Source of the DNA: Caldilineaceae bacterium | GTDB taxonomy: Bacteria; Chloroflexota; Anaerolineae; Caldilineales; Caldilineaceae | Reading direction: 5' to 3' | Assembly: GCA_026708085.1 (NCBI GenBank) | Contig: JAPOVP010000175.1 | Span: 1-64,000 of the forward strand | DNA: 64,000 bases | Shown here: positions 48,491 through 59,150 of the stretch, in pieces | How the letters are laid out: the number at the start of each line of letters is the position of its first letter | Position numbering within the stretch: the stretch's first letter is position 1 | Notes under the pieces: generated by a model | What the model saw: the letters and a program-made list of their open reading frames with translations, nothing else | What the model was told of the DNA's origin: nothing | Databases searched by the model: none | Position numbers and translations under genes: made by a program

Positions 48491-49846
48491 ATGAAGCTTC
48501 TTAACGATTCGCAAATGCAACAGTTCATCGTCAACGGCTACGTGACCGTGAAAGCCGATTTCCCCCGCCCCTTTCACCAGTCGGTCTACGCCCAGGCCGA
48601 AGAAATCTTCTCTACCCAGGGCAATCCCGGTAACGGCATCCTGCCCGCAATCCCCCAGCTGGCCGACCTCTTCTCCCACCCTGCAGTCACCGGCGCCCTG
48701 ACCAGCATCCTCGGCCCCGGCTACGCCATGCACCCCCACCGTCACTGCCACCTGACCCCGCCCCGGCAGTCAGCCCAGCGCCACCACCAGGACAGCTATG
48801 AAGAAGACAAAAACGTGCGCCACCACCGCACCCGCTGGGCCATGGCCTTCTACTACCCCCAGGACGTGACCGTTGACTTGGGCCCGACTTCGGTACTCCC
48901 TGCTTCACAATACTACACAAGTCGAAACCAGGCCGAAAAAATAGAAGAATATCTCCTCTGCGGCGAGGCCGGCACCGTAACAGTCGTCCACTACGACCTT
49001 TGGCACCGCGCCACGACCAACCGCAGCGACTGCAACCGCTACATGATGAAGTTTCTTTTCTGTCGCATGACCGAACCGACCGTTCCCAGTTGGGAAAATA
49101 CCAGTCCCGTCTGGCCTGCTTCGGCCGCAGGAAACCATCTGCCAAAATTGTGGCAGAGCGTATGGAGCTGGCATCTGGGGAGTGGAGGGCCGTCTCAAGG
49201 CCGCGACGCTGCCGATATCGACAACGGCACAACCGCCGAGTTGGAGGGCGCAGTACAAGGTGAATCTGGGGATCTACCAGAAGTAGTACAGTTGGAGGAG
49301 GTCTACCGGCTAGCCGGCCAGCGGCAAGAGGGAGTAAGAAGGCTAATGAAAATGCTGTCAGAAGAAGCCCCCGCCTTACTCAATCACAACCTGTCAGCAC
49401 AACATACAAACCCCAGCCAGCTCGTTTCTGGATTCGGGCTAAGTGCGCAGGGATCGGCAGCCGTACCCCACCTTCTCAATACACTGCGCTCCCAAAAATG
49501 GTCGCTCCGCGCCGCCGCCGCCGACATTCTCGGCGATATCGGCCTCCCTGCCGCCGCTGCCGTGCCCCACCTGATCGACTCTCTTGAAGACGATGCCGAG
49601 TGGGTACGGCGCAACGCCACCGAAGCCCTCGGCAACATCGCTTCGCCCGAAGCTGTCAAATCCCTTGCAAGCCTGCTGACAAAAGACAGCTGCTCCTTCG
49701 TCCGCCACAACGCTGCCCTTTCCCTCGCCAAAATAAATGCCCAATCGCGAGACGCCTTTCCCGCGCTGGAGCAGGCACTGCAGGACGACAATCTCTATGT
49801 CCGCGAAAATGCCCGTCTTGCTCGTGCGCGACTCGCCTGCGACTAG
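48491..49846 (+). CDS. Phytanoyl-CoA-dioxygenase-like protein fused to HEAT repeats
   Basis: 451 residues from the ATG at 48491 with AGGAG nine bases ahead; the frame is open from 48368 but without start signals. Residues 1-200 are a PhyH-type Fe(II)/2-oxoglutarate oxygenase: iron ligands H99-x-D101 (HHQD), distal His172 (LWHRATTN) and R183 (NRYMMKF) for 2-oxoglutarate, all in place. Residues 305-445 are about five HEAT repeats (VPHLLNTLRSQKWSLRAAAA; VRRNATEALGNIASPEAV). The linker 205-300 is irregular. HEAT repeats generally bind proteins, so the oxygenase may act on a partner-bound substrate. Fusions of these domains are not common to my knowledge; function unknown. Confidence 0.85.
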   Translation: MKLLNDSQMQQFIVNGYVTVKADFPRPFHQSVYAQAEEIFSTQGNPGNGILPAIPQLADLFSHPAVTGALTSILGPGYAMHPHRHCHLTPPRQSAQRHHQDSYEEDKNVRHHRTRWAMAFYYPQDVTVDLGPTSVLPASQYYTSRNQAEKIEEYLLCGEAGTVTVVHYDLWHRATTNRSDCNRYMMKFLFCRMTEPTVPSWENTSPVWPASAAGNHLPKLWQSVWSWHLGSGGPSQGRDAADIDNGTTAELEGAVQGESGDLPEVVQLEEVYRLAGQRQEGVRRLMKMLSEEAPALLNHNLSAQHTNPSQLVSGFGLSAQGSAAVPHLLNTLRSQKWSLRAAAADILGDIGLPAAAAVPHLIDSLEDDAEWVRRNATEALGNIASPEAVKSLASLLTKDSCSFVRHNAALSLAKINAQSRDAFPALEQALQDDNLYVRENARLARARLACD

Positions 49847-50087
49847 CAGCCGCTCTGAATGGGTTCGGCCTACACCATGTTCGCAGATTGAGACATTGAA
49901 ATGCTCCGGTCAGACAACGGACCATCAACGGGAATCGCATCCCTCATTCGGATTCCAGTGAAAGTGGCAGCAGCGCAACGCCTGTGATATAACCTCCGCC
50001 AATCCCTTGGCTCATCGCCCGGTTCCCGCGTTCCCATGAAGTTCATCGATCGTCGTTCACGAAAACTGTTTACAATGGTCTGGTCCT

Positions 50088-53000
50088 CTACGCCAACCTG
50101 GAATCCGTACAGTCTGGCAGATTCAGGCTTTCCAAATGAGTGGCAACACCCTCATTCAGACCTGTCGAGCTGAAGCCCTCCGGCAGGCACAGACTGTTTC
50201 CCGAGACGTCCAGAATCGTCAAATTCGCAAGAGAACTCAGCTCCGGAACCGGCCCTTCCAACTGATTGTGATCCAGGTAAAGCCAAATCAGATTCGAAAG
50301 AGCCCCCAGTTCAGGGATCTGCCCTGTCAACTGATTGTGACTGAAAAAAAGAACCTCCATAGCTATCAGTGCACTCAAATCCGGGATTGGGCCTGTAAGC
50401 ATGTTCCGACTCAAGCTCAGATCCCTGAGTTTGGTGAGAGCACTCAGATCGGGAATCTGACCGCTCAGCCGATTGGAGTCGAGTGCCAGGTTGGTCAGCT
50501 CGGTGAGAGCACTCAATTCGGGAATAGGCCCCGTCAATTGGGCGGAGCTTATGTCCATCCGCTGCAACTCTGCCAAGGCGCTCAAATCAGGGATGGGCCC
50601 GGTCAACTGGCTGTGACCGAGGAACACATTTTTCACGCTCTTGAGGGAACTCAGATCAGGGATTTGCCCGCTCAGCAAGTTGGCCCCGAGGGACAGATGC
50701 ACCAGTTCAGTGAGAGAGCTCAGACTGGGCACTTGGCCGGCCAACTGATTGTGGCTGAGATTGAGCCATTTAAGTTCAGAGAGTGCACTCAGGTCGGGGA
50801 TTGGACCCGTCAATTGGTTGAAGTTAAGCCACAGGTCAGTCAGTTTGGTCATGGTATCCAGTGCTGGAATCGGACCAGTCAGCCTATTGCTCTCCAAATG
50901 CAAATGAGTTAATTTGGTAAGTTGGCTCAGATCGGGGATCTGTCCTGTAAACTGATTGTAACTGAGGCTCAAATGGGTCAAGTCGGAGAGGTTGCCAAGA
51001 TCGGGGATCGGCCCTGCCAGTGAATTGGAATGGAGGCGGAGCTCCTTCAGGCTGGTCATAGCACTCAGATCCGGCACTTGCCCCGTCAGCCTGTTTTCTC
51101 CCAAGTCTAGAAACTCCATCTCGGAGAAAGCGCTCAAATCAGGAATCTGCCCGGTCAGCTGGCAGAGACCCAGGTCAAGACTCGTCAGGCTCGTGAGGGC
51201 GTTCAGATCGGGGAAAGGTACGGCCAACGGGTTGACCGCAAGAGATAATTGAGTCAGGTTTCGGAGACCACTCATATCAGGGACCGGCCCGCTAAACTGG
51301 TTGTAGCTCAGGTCAAGAGTCGCTAGGTTGGTAAGACCGCTAAAGTCCGGGATAGTTCCCCTCAGCTCATTCCTTGAAAGAAGCAACCTTGAGAGGCTGG
51401 ACAGATCAGCTGTGAAATCGGTGGGCAGGCTGCTCAGACTGTTGTTGGCCAGATCCAGGCTCTCCAGTTTCGACAAGCCGGCAAATGCGCCCTCAGGAAG
51501 GCTTGTTAGACCGCTCTCACTCACATTCAGCCCGCTCAGATTGGTTAGACCGCTGAATATGCCTTCAGGCAAACGACCAAAACGATTGACCTGCATCTCA
51601 AGAATCCGCAAGTTGGCCAGGTCACGGAAGATTCCTGAGGGCAGACTACCCAGGTCGTTGCCATCCACACGCAGATGCTCCAGATTGGTCAGACCCACAA
51701 AAGCGTCGGCCGGCAGACTGCTCAGTCCACTCCTGTACAACAGAAGGACACGCAGATTGGACAGCCCCCTAAATGCATCGGAAGACAAACCGCTAAAGCC
51801 ATTCCTTTGTAGTGCCAGGTGTTCCAGCCTGTTGAGGTCGCCCAGATTCGAAATCGTCCCGGTCAACTGATTGTAACCAAGATACAGTGTCACCAAATTA
51901 GTGAGCCCGCTAAAATCCGAGAGCGGCCCGCTCAGTTCGTTGCGTCCGAGGTTTAGCTCGGTCAGATTACCCAGGGCGTTCAGGTCCGGCAGATTACCCC
52001 GCAACCTATTGCCGTTTAGAACCAACCGTGTGACGTGCCCTCCCCCGTCCGTGACCACGCCGTACCAGGACCCGAGCGGCGCCTCGGTCAGCCAGTTTTC
52101 GCTGTTCAACCAGTTGGCGCCGCCCGTTGACTCGTATAGCGCCACCAACGCGGCTCTTTCCTCGACTGACGAAGCGGCTCTTTCCTCGGCAGACGGGCAA
52201 AGAGGCAGATTCAAGCTCTGCACGTGGGCGGCCACACCTACATTTAGACCCGACGAACTGAAGTTCGCAGGTAAGCAAAACTGATTTCCCGAGAGGTCTA
52301 GCCATATTAGTTTGGTGAGACCATTGAAGTCAGGGATCGGGCCGGTCAACTGATTGGTACTGAGATTCAGAGTGGTGAGATTGACGAGATCGTCGAAAAC
52401 GCCCGCCGGTAGACTGCGCAATCCGCTGCCCTGCATTTCCAGAATCCGCAGGTTCGTGAGGCCGCTGAAGATTCCTGCAGGCAGACTACCCAGGTCGTTG
52501 CCATCCACACGCAGATGATCGAGTGTAGTTAAACCCGCAAAAACGTCGGCCGGCAAGCTGCTCAAACCACTTCTATACAATAGGAGAAGACGCAGATTGG
52601 ACAGCCCCCCAAAGGCATCTGAAGACAAGCCGCTAAAATTGTTGCTCTGTAGCGCGACTGTATGCAGACTGGTGAGGGCGCCCAGTTCAGGGACCGTCCC
52701 GGTCAGCTGATTGTACCCAAGATACAGCGTCCCCAGATTGGTGAGCCCGCTCACATCCGGGATACCTCCGCTCAACTGGTTGTTGCCGAGATATAGACCA
52801 CTTAGGTTGGCCAGAGCGCTCAAGTCGGGAATCGGACCGGACAACTGGTTGAATCCAAGGTCCAGATAATTCATGCTTCCGAGCGCACTCAGATCCGGAA
52901 CTGATCCGGAGAGTTGATTGTGACTGAGATCGAGGGTTTCTAGGGATGTCAGGGCACTCAGGTCGGGGATCTGTCCCGTCAACTGGGCCTCACTGATATT

Positions 53001-56000
53001 CAACCAGCGCAATTTCGCGAGCGCACTCAGGTCAGGAACTGATCCGGAGAACTGATTGTGACTGAGATCGAGGGTTTCTAGGGATGTTAGGGCACTCAGG
53101 TCGGGGATCTGTCCCGTCAACTGGGCGTTACTGATATTCAACCAGCGCAAGTTCGTGAGCGCACTCAGATCAGGAATTGATCCGGAGAACTGATTGTGAC
53201 TGAGGTCGAGGGATTCTAGGGAAACCAGTGCACTCAGGTCGGGGATCTGTCCGGTCAACTGGGCGTTACTGATATTCAACCAGCGCAATTTCGCGAGCGC
53301 ACTCAGGTCAGGAACTGATCCGGAAAGCTGATTGTGACTAAGATTGAGGGATTCTAGGGAAGTCAGTGCACTCAGGTCGGGGATCTGTCCGGTTAGCTGG
53401 GTGTTACTGATATTCAACCAGCGCAATTTCGCGAGCGCACTCAGGTCAGGAACTGATCCGGAAAGCTGATTGTGACTAAGATTGAGGGATTCTAGGGAAG
53501 TCAGTGCACTCAGGTCGGGGATCTGTCCGGTCAACTGGGCGTAACTGATATTCAACCTGCGCAAGTTCGTGAGCGCACTCAGATCCGGAACTGATCCGGA
53601 GAACTGATTGTGACTGAGGTCGAGGGATACTAGGGATGTCAGGGCACTCACGTCGGGGATCTGTCCGGTCAACTGGGCGCCGCTGATACTTAACCAGTGC
53701 AAGTTCGTGAGCGCACTCAGATCAGGTATCGACCCGCTCAGATTGTTGCCGCCAAGGACCAATTCGAACAATGTCGTATTGCCGCTCAGATCGGGAATCG
53801 ACCCGCTCAATTCATTTCCGCTTAGGTTTAGGTACCACAGTCCTGTTAAGCCGCTCAGATCGGGAATCGATCCGCTCAGTCTGTTATCGGCCAAGTCCAG
53901 GAAATACAGGTTAGTGAGACCGTTCAGATCCGGGATTCGCCCGCTCAGCTGATTGTCCCTGAACCTTACATCACTCAAATTGGGTAAAGCGTTCAACGCC
54001 GGAACTGGCCCAGTAAATTCGTTGGCACTGAGGTCGATGCTCTCTAGGTTAGTGGGAAAACTAGACTCGGGGATTTGACCTGACAGACTGTTGTTTCTGA
54101 AATCAATGCGCGTCAGATGGGTGAGAGCGCCCAAATCCGGAATCTGCCCCTGCAAACCATTGCCAGAAAGAATCAACTCCGTGACGCGACCACCCTCGCC
54201 CGTGACCACGCCGTACCAGGAGTTGAGCGGCGCGTCGGTCAGCCAGTTGGCGTTGTTATGCCAGTTTGCCCCACCCATCGCCTCGTAAAACGCAACCAAC
54301 GCGTCCCTCTCCACCGTAGTAGAGCACGGCAGTAGTCCCAGGCTCTCCACGTGAGCGGCCACGCCTTCATTCAGCCCTGACAAGTCTGAGTCCCCAGGTA
54401 AGCACAACTGATTCCCAGAGATGTCCAGCCAATTCAGTTTGATTAGACCACTGAGATCCGGGAACGGTCCTGTCAGCCGATTGGCACTCAGATTCAACCT
54501 GGTCAGATTGACCAGATCGTCAAAAACCCCCGTCGGCAAACTGCTCAAGCCCATGCCCTGCATTTCGAGAATCCGCAAGTTGCCCAGGCCCCTGAAGATG
54601 CCCGCGGGCAGACTTTCCAGGTTGTTTCCATCGATTCGCAGATGATCGAGAGTCGTCAAACCGGCAAAGACGTCGGCCGGTAGGCTGGTCAAACCACTTC
54701 TATACAAAAGGAGAACACCCAGATTGGACAGCCCGCTAAAGGCATCTGGAGACAAGCCGCTAAAGCTGTTACTTTGAAGTCCCAGGTATGCCAACTCGGG
54801 GAGGTTGCCCAAATCTGGGATTGACCCCGTCAACTCATTGTATCCAAGATACAGGTTCCCCAAATTGGTGAGCCCGCTCACATCCGGGATTTCACCGCTC
54901 AACTGGTTGTTGCTGAGGTCCAGATGACGCATGCTGCTGAGGGCACTCAGGTCTGGGATTGATCCGGATAGCTGATTGTGACTGAGGTCTAAATCGTGCA
55001 GATGACCATATGCGCTCAGATCAGGTATCGATCCGGACAGCTGATTGTGGCTGAGGTCCAGGAATACGAGGGAGGTAAGGGCGCTCAGGTCGGGAACCTG
55101 TCCGGTCAGTTGACCATGACTGAGATCAAGCCAGCGCAAGTTGGTGAGCGCTCTCATATCCGACAATGATGCCGACAACTGGTTGGCCCCCAGGTTTAAG
55201 TAAACCAAGTTGACGAGGGCGCTTAGGCCCGTGACAGGCCCCGTCAATTCGTTGGAACTGAGGCTCAAGTATCGCAATTGTGTGAGTGCGCTCAGGTCGG
55301 GAATCGAACCGCTAAGTTTGTTTCCGCCGAGAATTAGTTCGAACAGGTTGGTAAGGCCGCTCAGGTCGGGAATCGACCCGCTCAGCTCATTTCCCCCTAA
55401 ATATAGGTAGGCCAGATTTGTAAGTCCGCTTAGTTCGGGAATCGAGCTACTCAACTCATTGCCGCCTAGGTTCAGGAATGAAAGGCTTGAAAGGCCACTC
55501 AGTTCGGGAATCGAGCCGCTCAGCATATTGCCGGCCAGGTTCAGGGATTCCAGGTTTGTGAGACCGTTCAGATCCGGAATTTGCCCACTTAACTGATTGC
55601 TGGTGGCCCTAAGGTTGGTCAGACTCGTAAGCGAGTTCAACTCCGGGATCCGCCCCGTCAACTCGTTGAAACTGAGGTCAATTAGCCTTAGGTTGGTGAG
55701 GCGACTGAGGTCGGGGATCTCTCCTGAAAGGGAGTTGCCGTAAAGGTCGACGTAAGTCAGACTGGTGAGCGCGCTCAGTTCTGGAATTGGGCCGGACAGC
55801 TCGTTGAAGCTTATGTCTAGGTGCATCAAGTTAGTAAGAGTACTCAATTCAGGAATTGGACCAGACAGTTGGTTGGAGTCGAGGCTCAGATACACCAAGT
55901 CTTGGAGCCCGCTCAAATCTGGGATCGTTCCGGTCAGATCGTTTCCGCCTAGGTTGAGCGCTGTCAGTTCTGTGAGCGCGTTGAGATTGGGAATAGGCCC

Positions 56001-59000
56001 GGTCAACTGGTTGTACTCGAGACCCAGACCTGTCAGGCTGGTAAGGGAGCTAAAGTCCGGGATTCGCCCAGTCAGTTGATTATGACCCAGGTTCAGAACT
56101 GTCAATCCGGTGAGCTCATTTAACTCCGGGACAGGTCCGGACAGCTGGTTGAACCAAAGGGCCAAGACGGTCAGGTTGGTAAGGGCACTCAATTCCGGTA
56201 TTGGCCCTGTCAAGTGGTTGCCACCAAGGTTGAGCACCGTCAGATTCTTCAGTTCGCTCAGATCCGGGAGATTCCCCCTCAACCCATTGCCCTCAAGTAC
56301 CAACTCAGTTACATGGCCGCTTTCGTCCGTGACTACACCGTGCCACGCACCAATCGGGTCGTCGCTCAGCCACTTCTCGCTGTTGTACCAGTTTGCCCCG
56401 CCCGTCGCCTCATAAAACGCCACCAAAGCGGCCCTATCCTCGGAAGTCGAGCAAAAAGGCAGTTCAAGGCTCTCGAGGTGAGCGGCAACCGCACTGTTTG
56501 GACCGGAGGGATCTGAGCCGCCCGTGAGGCACAACCGGTTTCCCGACAGGTCTACTTCGGTCAAGAATGTCAGGGCACTCAGGTCCGGGAAGGGTCCCGT
56601 CAACTCGTTATGATTCAGCAGCAAGGCCTCAAGCTCGGTTAGTGCGCTTAAGTCAGGGATCTGCCCGCTCAGCTGGTTGTTGTCGACGGCCAGATGAAAC
56701 AGCCCGGTTAGCGCACTCAAATCGGGAATCGACCCGCTCAACTCGTTGTCCCCCAAGTCCAGATAGCGCAATCTGATGAGTTCACCGAGATCGGGTATCG
56801 GCCCGGTCAAATGGTTGTGTCTGAGATCGAGGAATACCATCTCAGTGAACTCGCCCAGCGCGGTGATGGTTCCTGTCACATTACTGTTACTGAGACCGAG
56901 CACTTCCAGTTGCGTGAGTGTACTTACCTCCGCGAACGAAATGGTCAACTGGTTGCCACCGAAGTCGAGAAGGCTCAAGTTGGTCAGACCACTCAGATCG
57001 GGGACCCCTCCGGTTAAACTGTTGTTGGCCAGGAAAAGCGTATTCAAACTTGTGAGGGTGCTGAGATCCGGGACGCGTCCGCTCAACTGATTGTTGCCAA
57101 TAGACAAGTCCTCCAAATTGGTGAGAGCGCCCAAATCCGGGATCTGCCCTGTCAGCTGGTTGTTCCCGAGGTCGAGGAGTGTAAGGTTGACTAGAGCACT
57201 CAAATCTGGGATAGACCCAGTCAGCTTGTTGGTATTGAGATTGAAGGTTGTCAGATCCGTGAGCGTGCTCAAATCTGGGATCAGACCGGTCAACTCGTTG
57301 AAGCTTAGGTCGAGTGCTGTCAGCTCGCCGAGAACGCTCAGATCCGGGACGTGTCCGGTCAGCTGGTTGCCGGCAAGGGTCAGGGACCTCAGGTTGGCAA
57401 GGCTAGCCAAGCTCGGTAGCGGACCGGCCAACTGGTTGCGACCGAAGTTCAGCACTTTCAGCCTGCTGAATGCGCTCAACTCCGGGAATGGTCCTTTCAA
57501 CCCAATATTTTCAAGAATCAGCTCCGTAACGTGCCCGTTCTCGTCAGTGGCCACCCCGTACCACGATCCGACCGGCGCGTCCGTCAGCCAGTTGTCGCTT
57601 ACTAACCAGTTCACTCCGTCCGTCGCCTCGTATAGGGCCACCAATGCTGCTCTCTCCTCAGGCACCTCCGGTACGTCCGAAGATTCCTGAATAATGGCAT
57701 TTACATACTCCGACCACGCGCTCGTCTCCCCCGACTCGCTTACAGCGCGTATTGAATAGTAGTAGGTTACACCCGCGACCGCTTCGACGTGACTGAACTT
57801 CGTGCCGGTCAAAGCGCCGTCATCCAGCTGCTGCCATCCGTCACTGCTGGTCCATGTCCACAGTTCGTAACGCACTGCGCCCAAAACAGTCTCCCAACTC
57901 AACTCGACCGAGCTCACGCCCGCTACAGCTGACAGGACAGGTTTAGCCAGAAACGAGACCGTCGCTGTAGGCGTGGCCGTCGCCTCCGAACTCGGAGTCG
58001 AGGTCGGCGTAGGCGTTGCACTGGGCGTCGGCCCGGCGGCTGTGCCTTCCGAAACTGCCGCTGCAGAGGCACGCTCCGACCACGCCCCAAATCTGCCCGC
58101 CTCGCTCACCGCGCGTACCCAATAGTAGTATGTCGTGCCCGCCGCGACACCACTGTGCCTGAAAGAAGTGTCTGTCAGCGCGCCGTCGTCCAGTTGGTAG
58201 TAGCCTATGGTGCTGTCCCACCACGTCCAGAGTTCATACCGGGCTGCCCCCTCCACCTCTTCCCAACGCAACGCAATCTCTCCCTCTCCACTCTCTGCAG
58301 TCAGTTTCGGAGCCGCCGGCACCGGTTCGGTGGCCTCTGTCGTCGGCGTTGCTGTTTGCGTAGCAGGTTGAATCGAAGCCTCTCTAGGACTTCCCGTCTC
58401 CGTCGGCGTTACCGTAGGCGTATGCGTAACCGGCACATTTGAAGCCGGTGTGGAAGGCGCGGTCCCGGTTGGTGTTGGCGTAGGTGTATCTGCAGCCGGC
58501 ATACCTGAAGCCGGAGTCGAAGTAACGGTCTCGGTTGCTGTCGCCGTAGGTGTATCGGTGGTCGGCATACCTGAAGCCGGTGATGTTGTTGCGGTCCCTG
58601 TTGGCGTTGCCGTAGGTGTATCTGCAGCCGGCATATTTGAAGTCGGAGTCGAAGTGACGGTCCCCGTAGGCGTTGCCGAAAGTGTAACTGTCACCGGCTC
58701 GGTCGGAGTCTCCGTCGGCGTTGCCGTCGGCGTGAACGCCTGGTTCGCGGGCGCCGTTGCGTCGGCATACTCCGACCACTCGCTCGTATTTCCACTGCCG
58801 TCTACGGCGCGAACTGCGTAGTAGTAGGTTCTGCCAGGTACAATCCCGATGTGCGTGAAGAAAGTGTCTGTCAAACTGCCCTCATCCAGTTGCTGCCAAT
58901 CGTCAACCTCGTCCCACACCCAGAGTTCGTACCTGATAGCGCCGGCTACCACATTCCAAGTGAGCTCGACTGTGTTCTCCTCAGTCAGCGCCGCCATCAA

Positions 59001-59150
59001 CACAGGTGTGTCCAATCCTTTCCCGGACTCCGCCTGAGCGTAGGCCTCCAACTGAGAACTGAATGAAAGGGAGATAAGTACCGCCACTAAGGCGGCCAAA
59101 TCACGAGCTTTCTTGGCTCTTAGTGCCAGCATACGCGTTTCGCCTTCCAT
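50088..59150 (-). CDS. Giant exported leucine-rich-repeat protein (3020 residues)
   Basis: Signal peptide 1-40 (LAALVAVLISLSFSSQ), then three fibronectin-III-like domains (about 47-135, 285-375 and 405-490) separated by Thr/Pro/Ala-rich linkers, then four LRR solenoids beginning near 495, 903, 1612 and 2328. Each solenoid opens with a cap of the type ALVALYEATDG..NW, continues in repeats of 23 residues (LTNLRWLNISNAQLTGQIPD pattern) and closes with CLP..GLN.GVA.H..SL. I estimate about 90-100 repeats in all. The caps of the plant-type LRR and the FnIII domains indicate a secreted or surface protein for binding or adhesion. It has no C-terminal anchor or sorting signal. A 138-bp tandem block lies inside (52881-53708). 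A similar one-solenoid paralog follows at 60140. Confidence 0.93.
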   Translation of the reverse strand: MEGETRMLALRAKKARDLAALVAVLISLSFSSQLEAYAQAESGKGLDTPVLMAALTEENTVELTWNVVAGAIRYELWVWDEVDDWQQLDEGSLTDTFFTHIGIVPGRTYYYAVRAVDGSGNTSEWSEYADATAPANQAFTPTATPTETPTEPVTVTLSATPTGTVTSTPTSNMPAADTPTATPTGTATTSPASGMPTTDTPTATATETVTSTPASGMPAADTPTPTPTGTAPSTPASNVPVTHTPTVTPTETGSPREASIQPATQTATPTTEATEPVPAAPKLTAESGEGEIALRWEEVEGAARYELWTWWDSTIGYYQLDDGALTDTSFRHSGVAAGTTYYYWVRAVSEAGRFGAWSERASAAAVSEGTAAGPTPSATPTPTSTPSSEATATPTATVSFLAKPVLSAVAGVSSVELSWETVLGAVRYELWTWTSSDGWQQLDDGALTGTKFSHVEAVAGVTYYYSIRAVSESGETSAWSEYVNAIIQESSDVPEVPEERAALVALYEATDGVNWLVSDNWLTDAPVGSWYGVATDENGHVTELILENIGLKGPFPELSAFSRLKVLNFGRNQLAGPLPSLASLANLRSLTLAGNQLTGHVPDLSVLGELTALDLSFNELTGLIPDLSTLTDLTTFNLNTNKLTGSIPDLSALVNLTLLDLGNNQLTGQIPDLGALTNLEDLSIGNNQLSGRVPDLSTLTSLNTLFLANNSLTGGVPDLSGLTNLSLLDFGGNQLTISFAEVSTLTQLEVLGLSNSNVTGTITALGEFTEMVFLDLRHNHLTGPIPDLGELIRLRYLDLGDNELSGSIPDLSALTGLFHLAVDNNQLSGQIPDLSALTELEALLLNHNELTGPFPDLSALTFLTEVDLSGNRLCLTGGSDPSGPNSAVAAHLESLELPFCSTSEDRAALVAFYEATGGANWYNSEKWLSDDPIGAWHGVVTDESGHVTELVLEGNGLRGNLPDLSELKNLTVLNLGGNHLTGPIPELSALTNLTVLALWFNQLSGPVPELNELTGLTVLNLGHNQLTGRIPDFSSLTSLTGLGLEYNQLTGPIPNLNALTELTALNLGGNDLTGTIPDLSGLQDLVYLSLDSNQLSGPIPELSTLTNLMHLDISFNELSGPIPELSALTSLTYVDLYGNSLSGEIPDLSRLTNLRLIDLSFNELTGRIPELNSLTSLTNLRATSNQLSGQIPDLNGLTNLESLNLAGNMLSGSIPELSGLSSLSFLNLGGNELSSSIPELSGLTNLAYLYLGGNELSGSIPDLSGLTNLFELILGGNKLSGSIPDLSALTQLRYLSLSSNELTGPVTGLSALVNLVYLNLGANQLSASLSDMRALTNLRWLDLSHGQLTGQVPDLSALTSLVFLDLSHNQLSGSIPDLSAYGHLHDLDLSHNQLSGSIPDLSALSSMRHLDLSNNQLSGEIPDVSGLTNLGNLYLGYNELTGSIPDLGNLPELAYLGLQSNSFSGLSPDAFSGLSNLGVLLLYRSGLTSLPADVFAGLTTLDHLRIDGNNLESLPAGIFRGLGNLRILEMQGMGLSSLPTGVFDDLVNLTRLNLSANRLTGPFPDLSGLIKLNWLDISGNQLCLPGDSDLSGLNEGVAAHVESLGLLPCSTTVERDALVAFYEAMGGANWHNNANWLTDAPLNSWYGVVTGEGGRVTELILSGNGLQGQIPDLGALTHLTRIDFRNNSLSGQIPESSFPTNLESIDLSANEFTGPVPALNALPNLSDVRFRDNQLSGRIPDLNGLTNLYFLDLADNRLSGSIPDLSGLTGLWYLNLSGNELSGSIPDLSGNTTLFELVLGGNNLSGSIPDLSALTNLHWLSISGAQLTGQIPDVSALTSLVSLDLSHNQFSGSVPDLSALTNLRRLNISYAQLTGQIPDLSALTSLESLNLSHNQLSGSVPDLSALAKLRWLNISNTQLTGQIPDLSALTSLESLNLSHNQLSGSVPDLSALAKLRWLNISNAQLTGQIPDLSALVSLESLDLSHNQFSGSIPDLSALTNLRWLNISNAQLTGQIPDLSALTSLETLDLSHNQFSGSVPDLSALAKLRWLNISEAQLTGQIPDLSALTSLETLDLSHNQLSGSVPDLSALGSMNYLDLGFNQLSGPIPDLSALANLSGLYLGNNQLSGGIPDVSGLTNLGTLYLGYNQLTGTVPELGALTSLHTVALQSNNFSGLSSDAFGGLSNLRLLLLYRSGLSSLPADVFAGLTTLDHLRVDGNDLGSLPAGIFSGLTNLRILEMQGSGLRSLPAGVFDDLVNLTTLNLSTNQLTGPIPDFNGLTKLIWLDLSGNQFCLPANFSSSGLNVGVAAHVQSLNLPLCPSAEERAASSVEERAALVALYESTGGANWLNSENWLTEAPLGSWYGVVTDGGGHVTRLVLNGNRLRGNLPDLNALGNLTELNLGRNELSGPLSDFSGLTNLVTLYLGYNQLTGTISNLGDLNRLEHLALQRNGFSGLSSDAFRGLSNLRVLLLYRSGLSSLPADAFVGLTNLEHLRVDGNDLGSLPSGIFRDLANLRILEMQVNRFGRLPEGIFSGLTNLSGLNVSESGLTSLPEGAFAGLSKLESLDLANNSLSSLPTDFTADLSSLSRLLLSRNELRGTIPDFSGLTNLATLDLSYNQFSGPVPDMSGLRNLTQLSLAVNPLAVPFPDLNALTSLTSLDLGLCQLTGQIPDLSAFSEMEFLDLGENRLTGQVPDLSAMTSLKELRLHSNSLAGPIPDLGNLSDLTHLSLSYNQFTGQIPDLSQLTKLTHLHLESNRLTGPIPALDTMTKLTDLWLNFNQLTGPIPDLSALSELKWLNLSHNQLAGQVPSLSSLTELVHLSLGANLLSGQIPDLSSLKSVKNVFLGHSQLTGPIPDLSALAELQRMDISSAQLTGPIPELSALTELTNLALDSNRLSGQIPDLSALTKLRDLSLSRNMLTGPIPDLSALIAMEVLFFSHNQLTGQIPELGALSNLIWLYLDHNQLEGPVPELSSLANLTILDVSGNSLCLPEGFSSTGLNEGVATHLESLNLPDCTDSRLA
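52881..53708 (-). repeat. Six-unit 138-bp tandem in the giant LRR gene
   Basis: Anchors GAGCGCACTCAG recur at 52881, 53019, 53157, 53295, 53433, 53571 (and 53709), exactly 138 bp apart. Each unit encodes two 23-residue LRRs. Identity between units is much higher than between other LRRs of the gene, so recent duplication or gene conversion is indicated; unit number may vary between strains. Confidence 0.9.
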
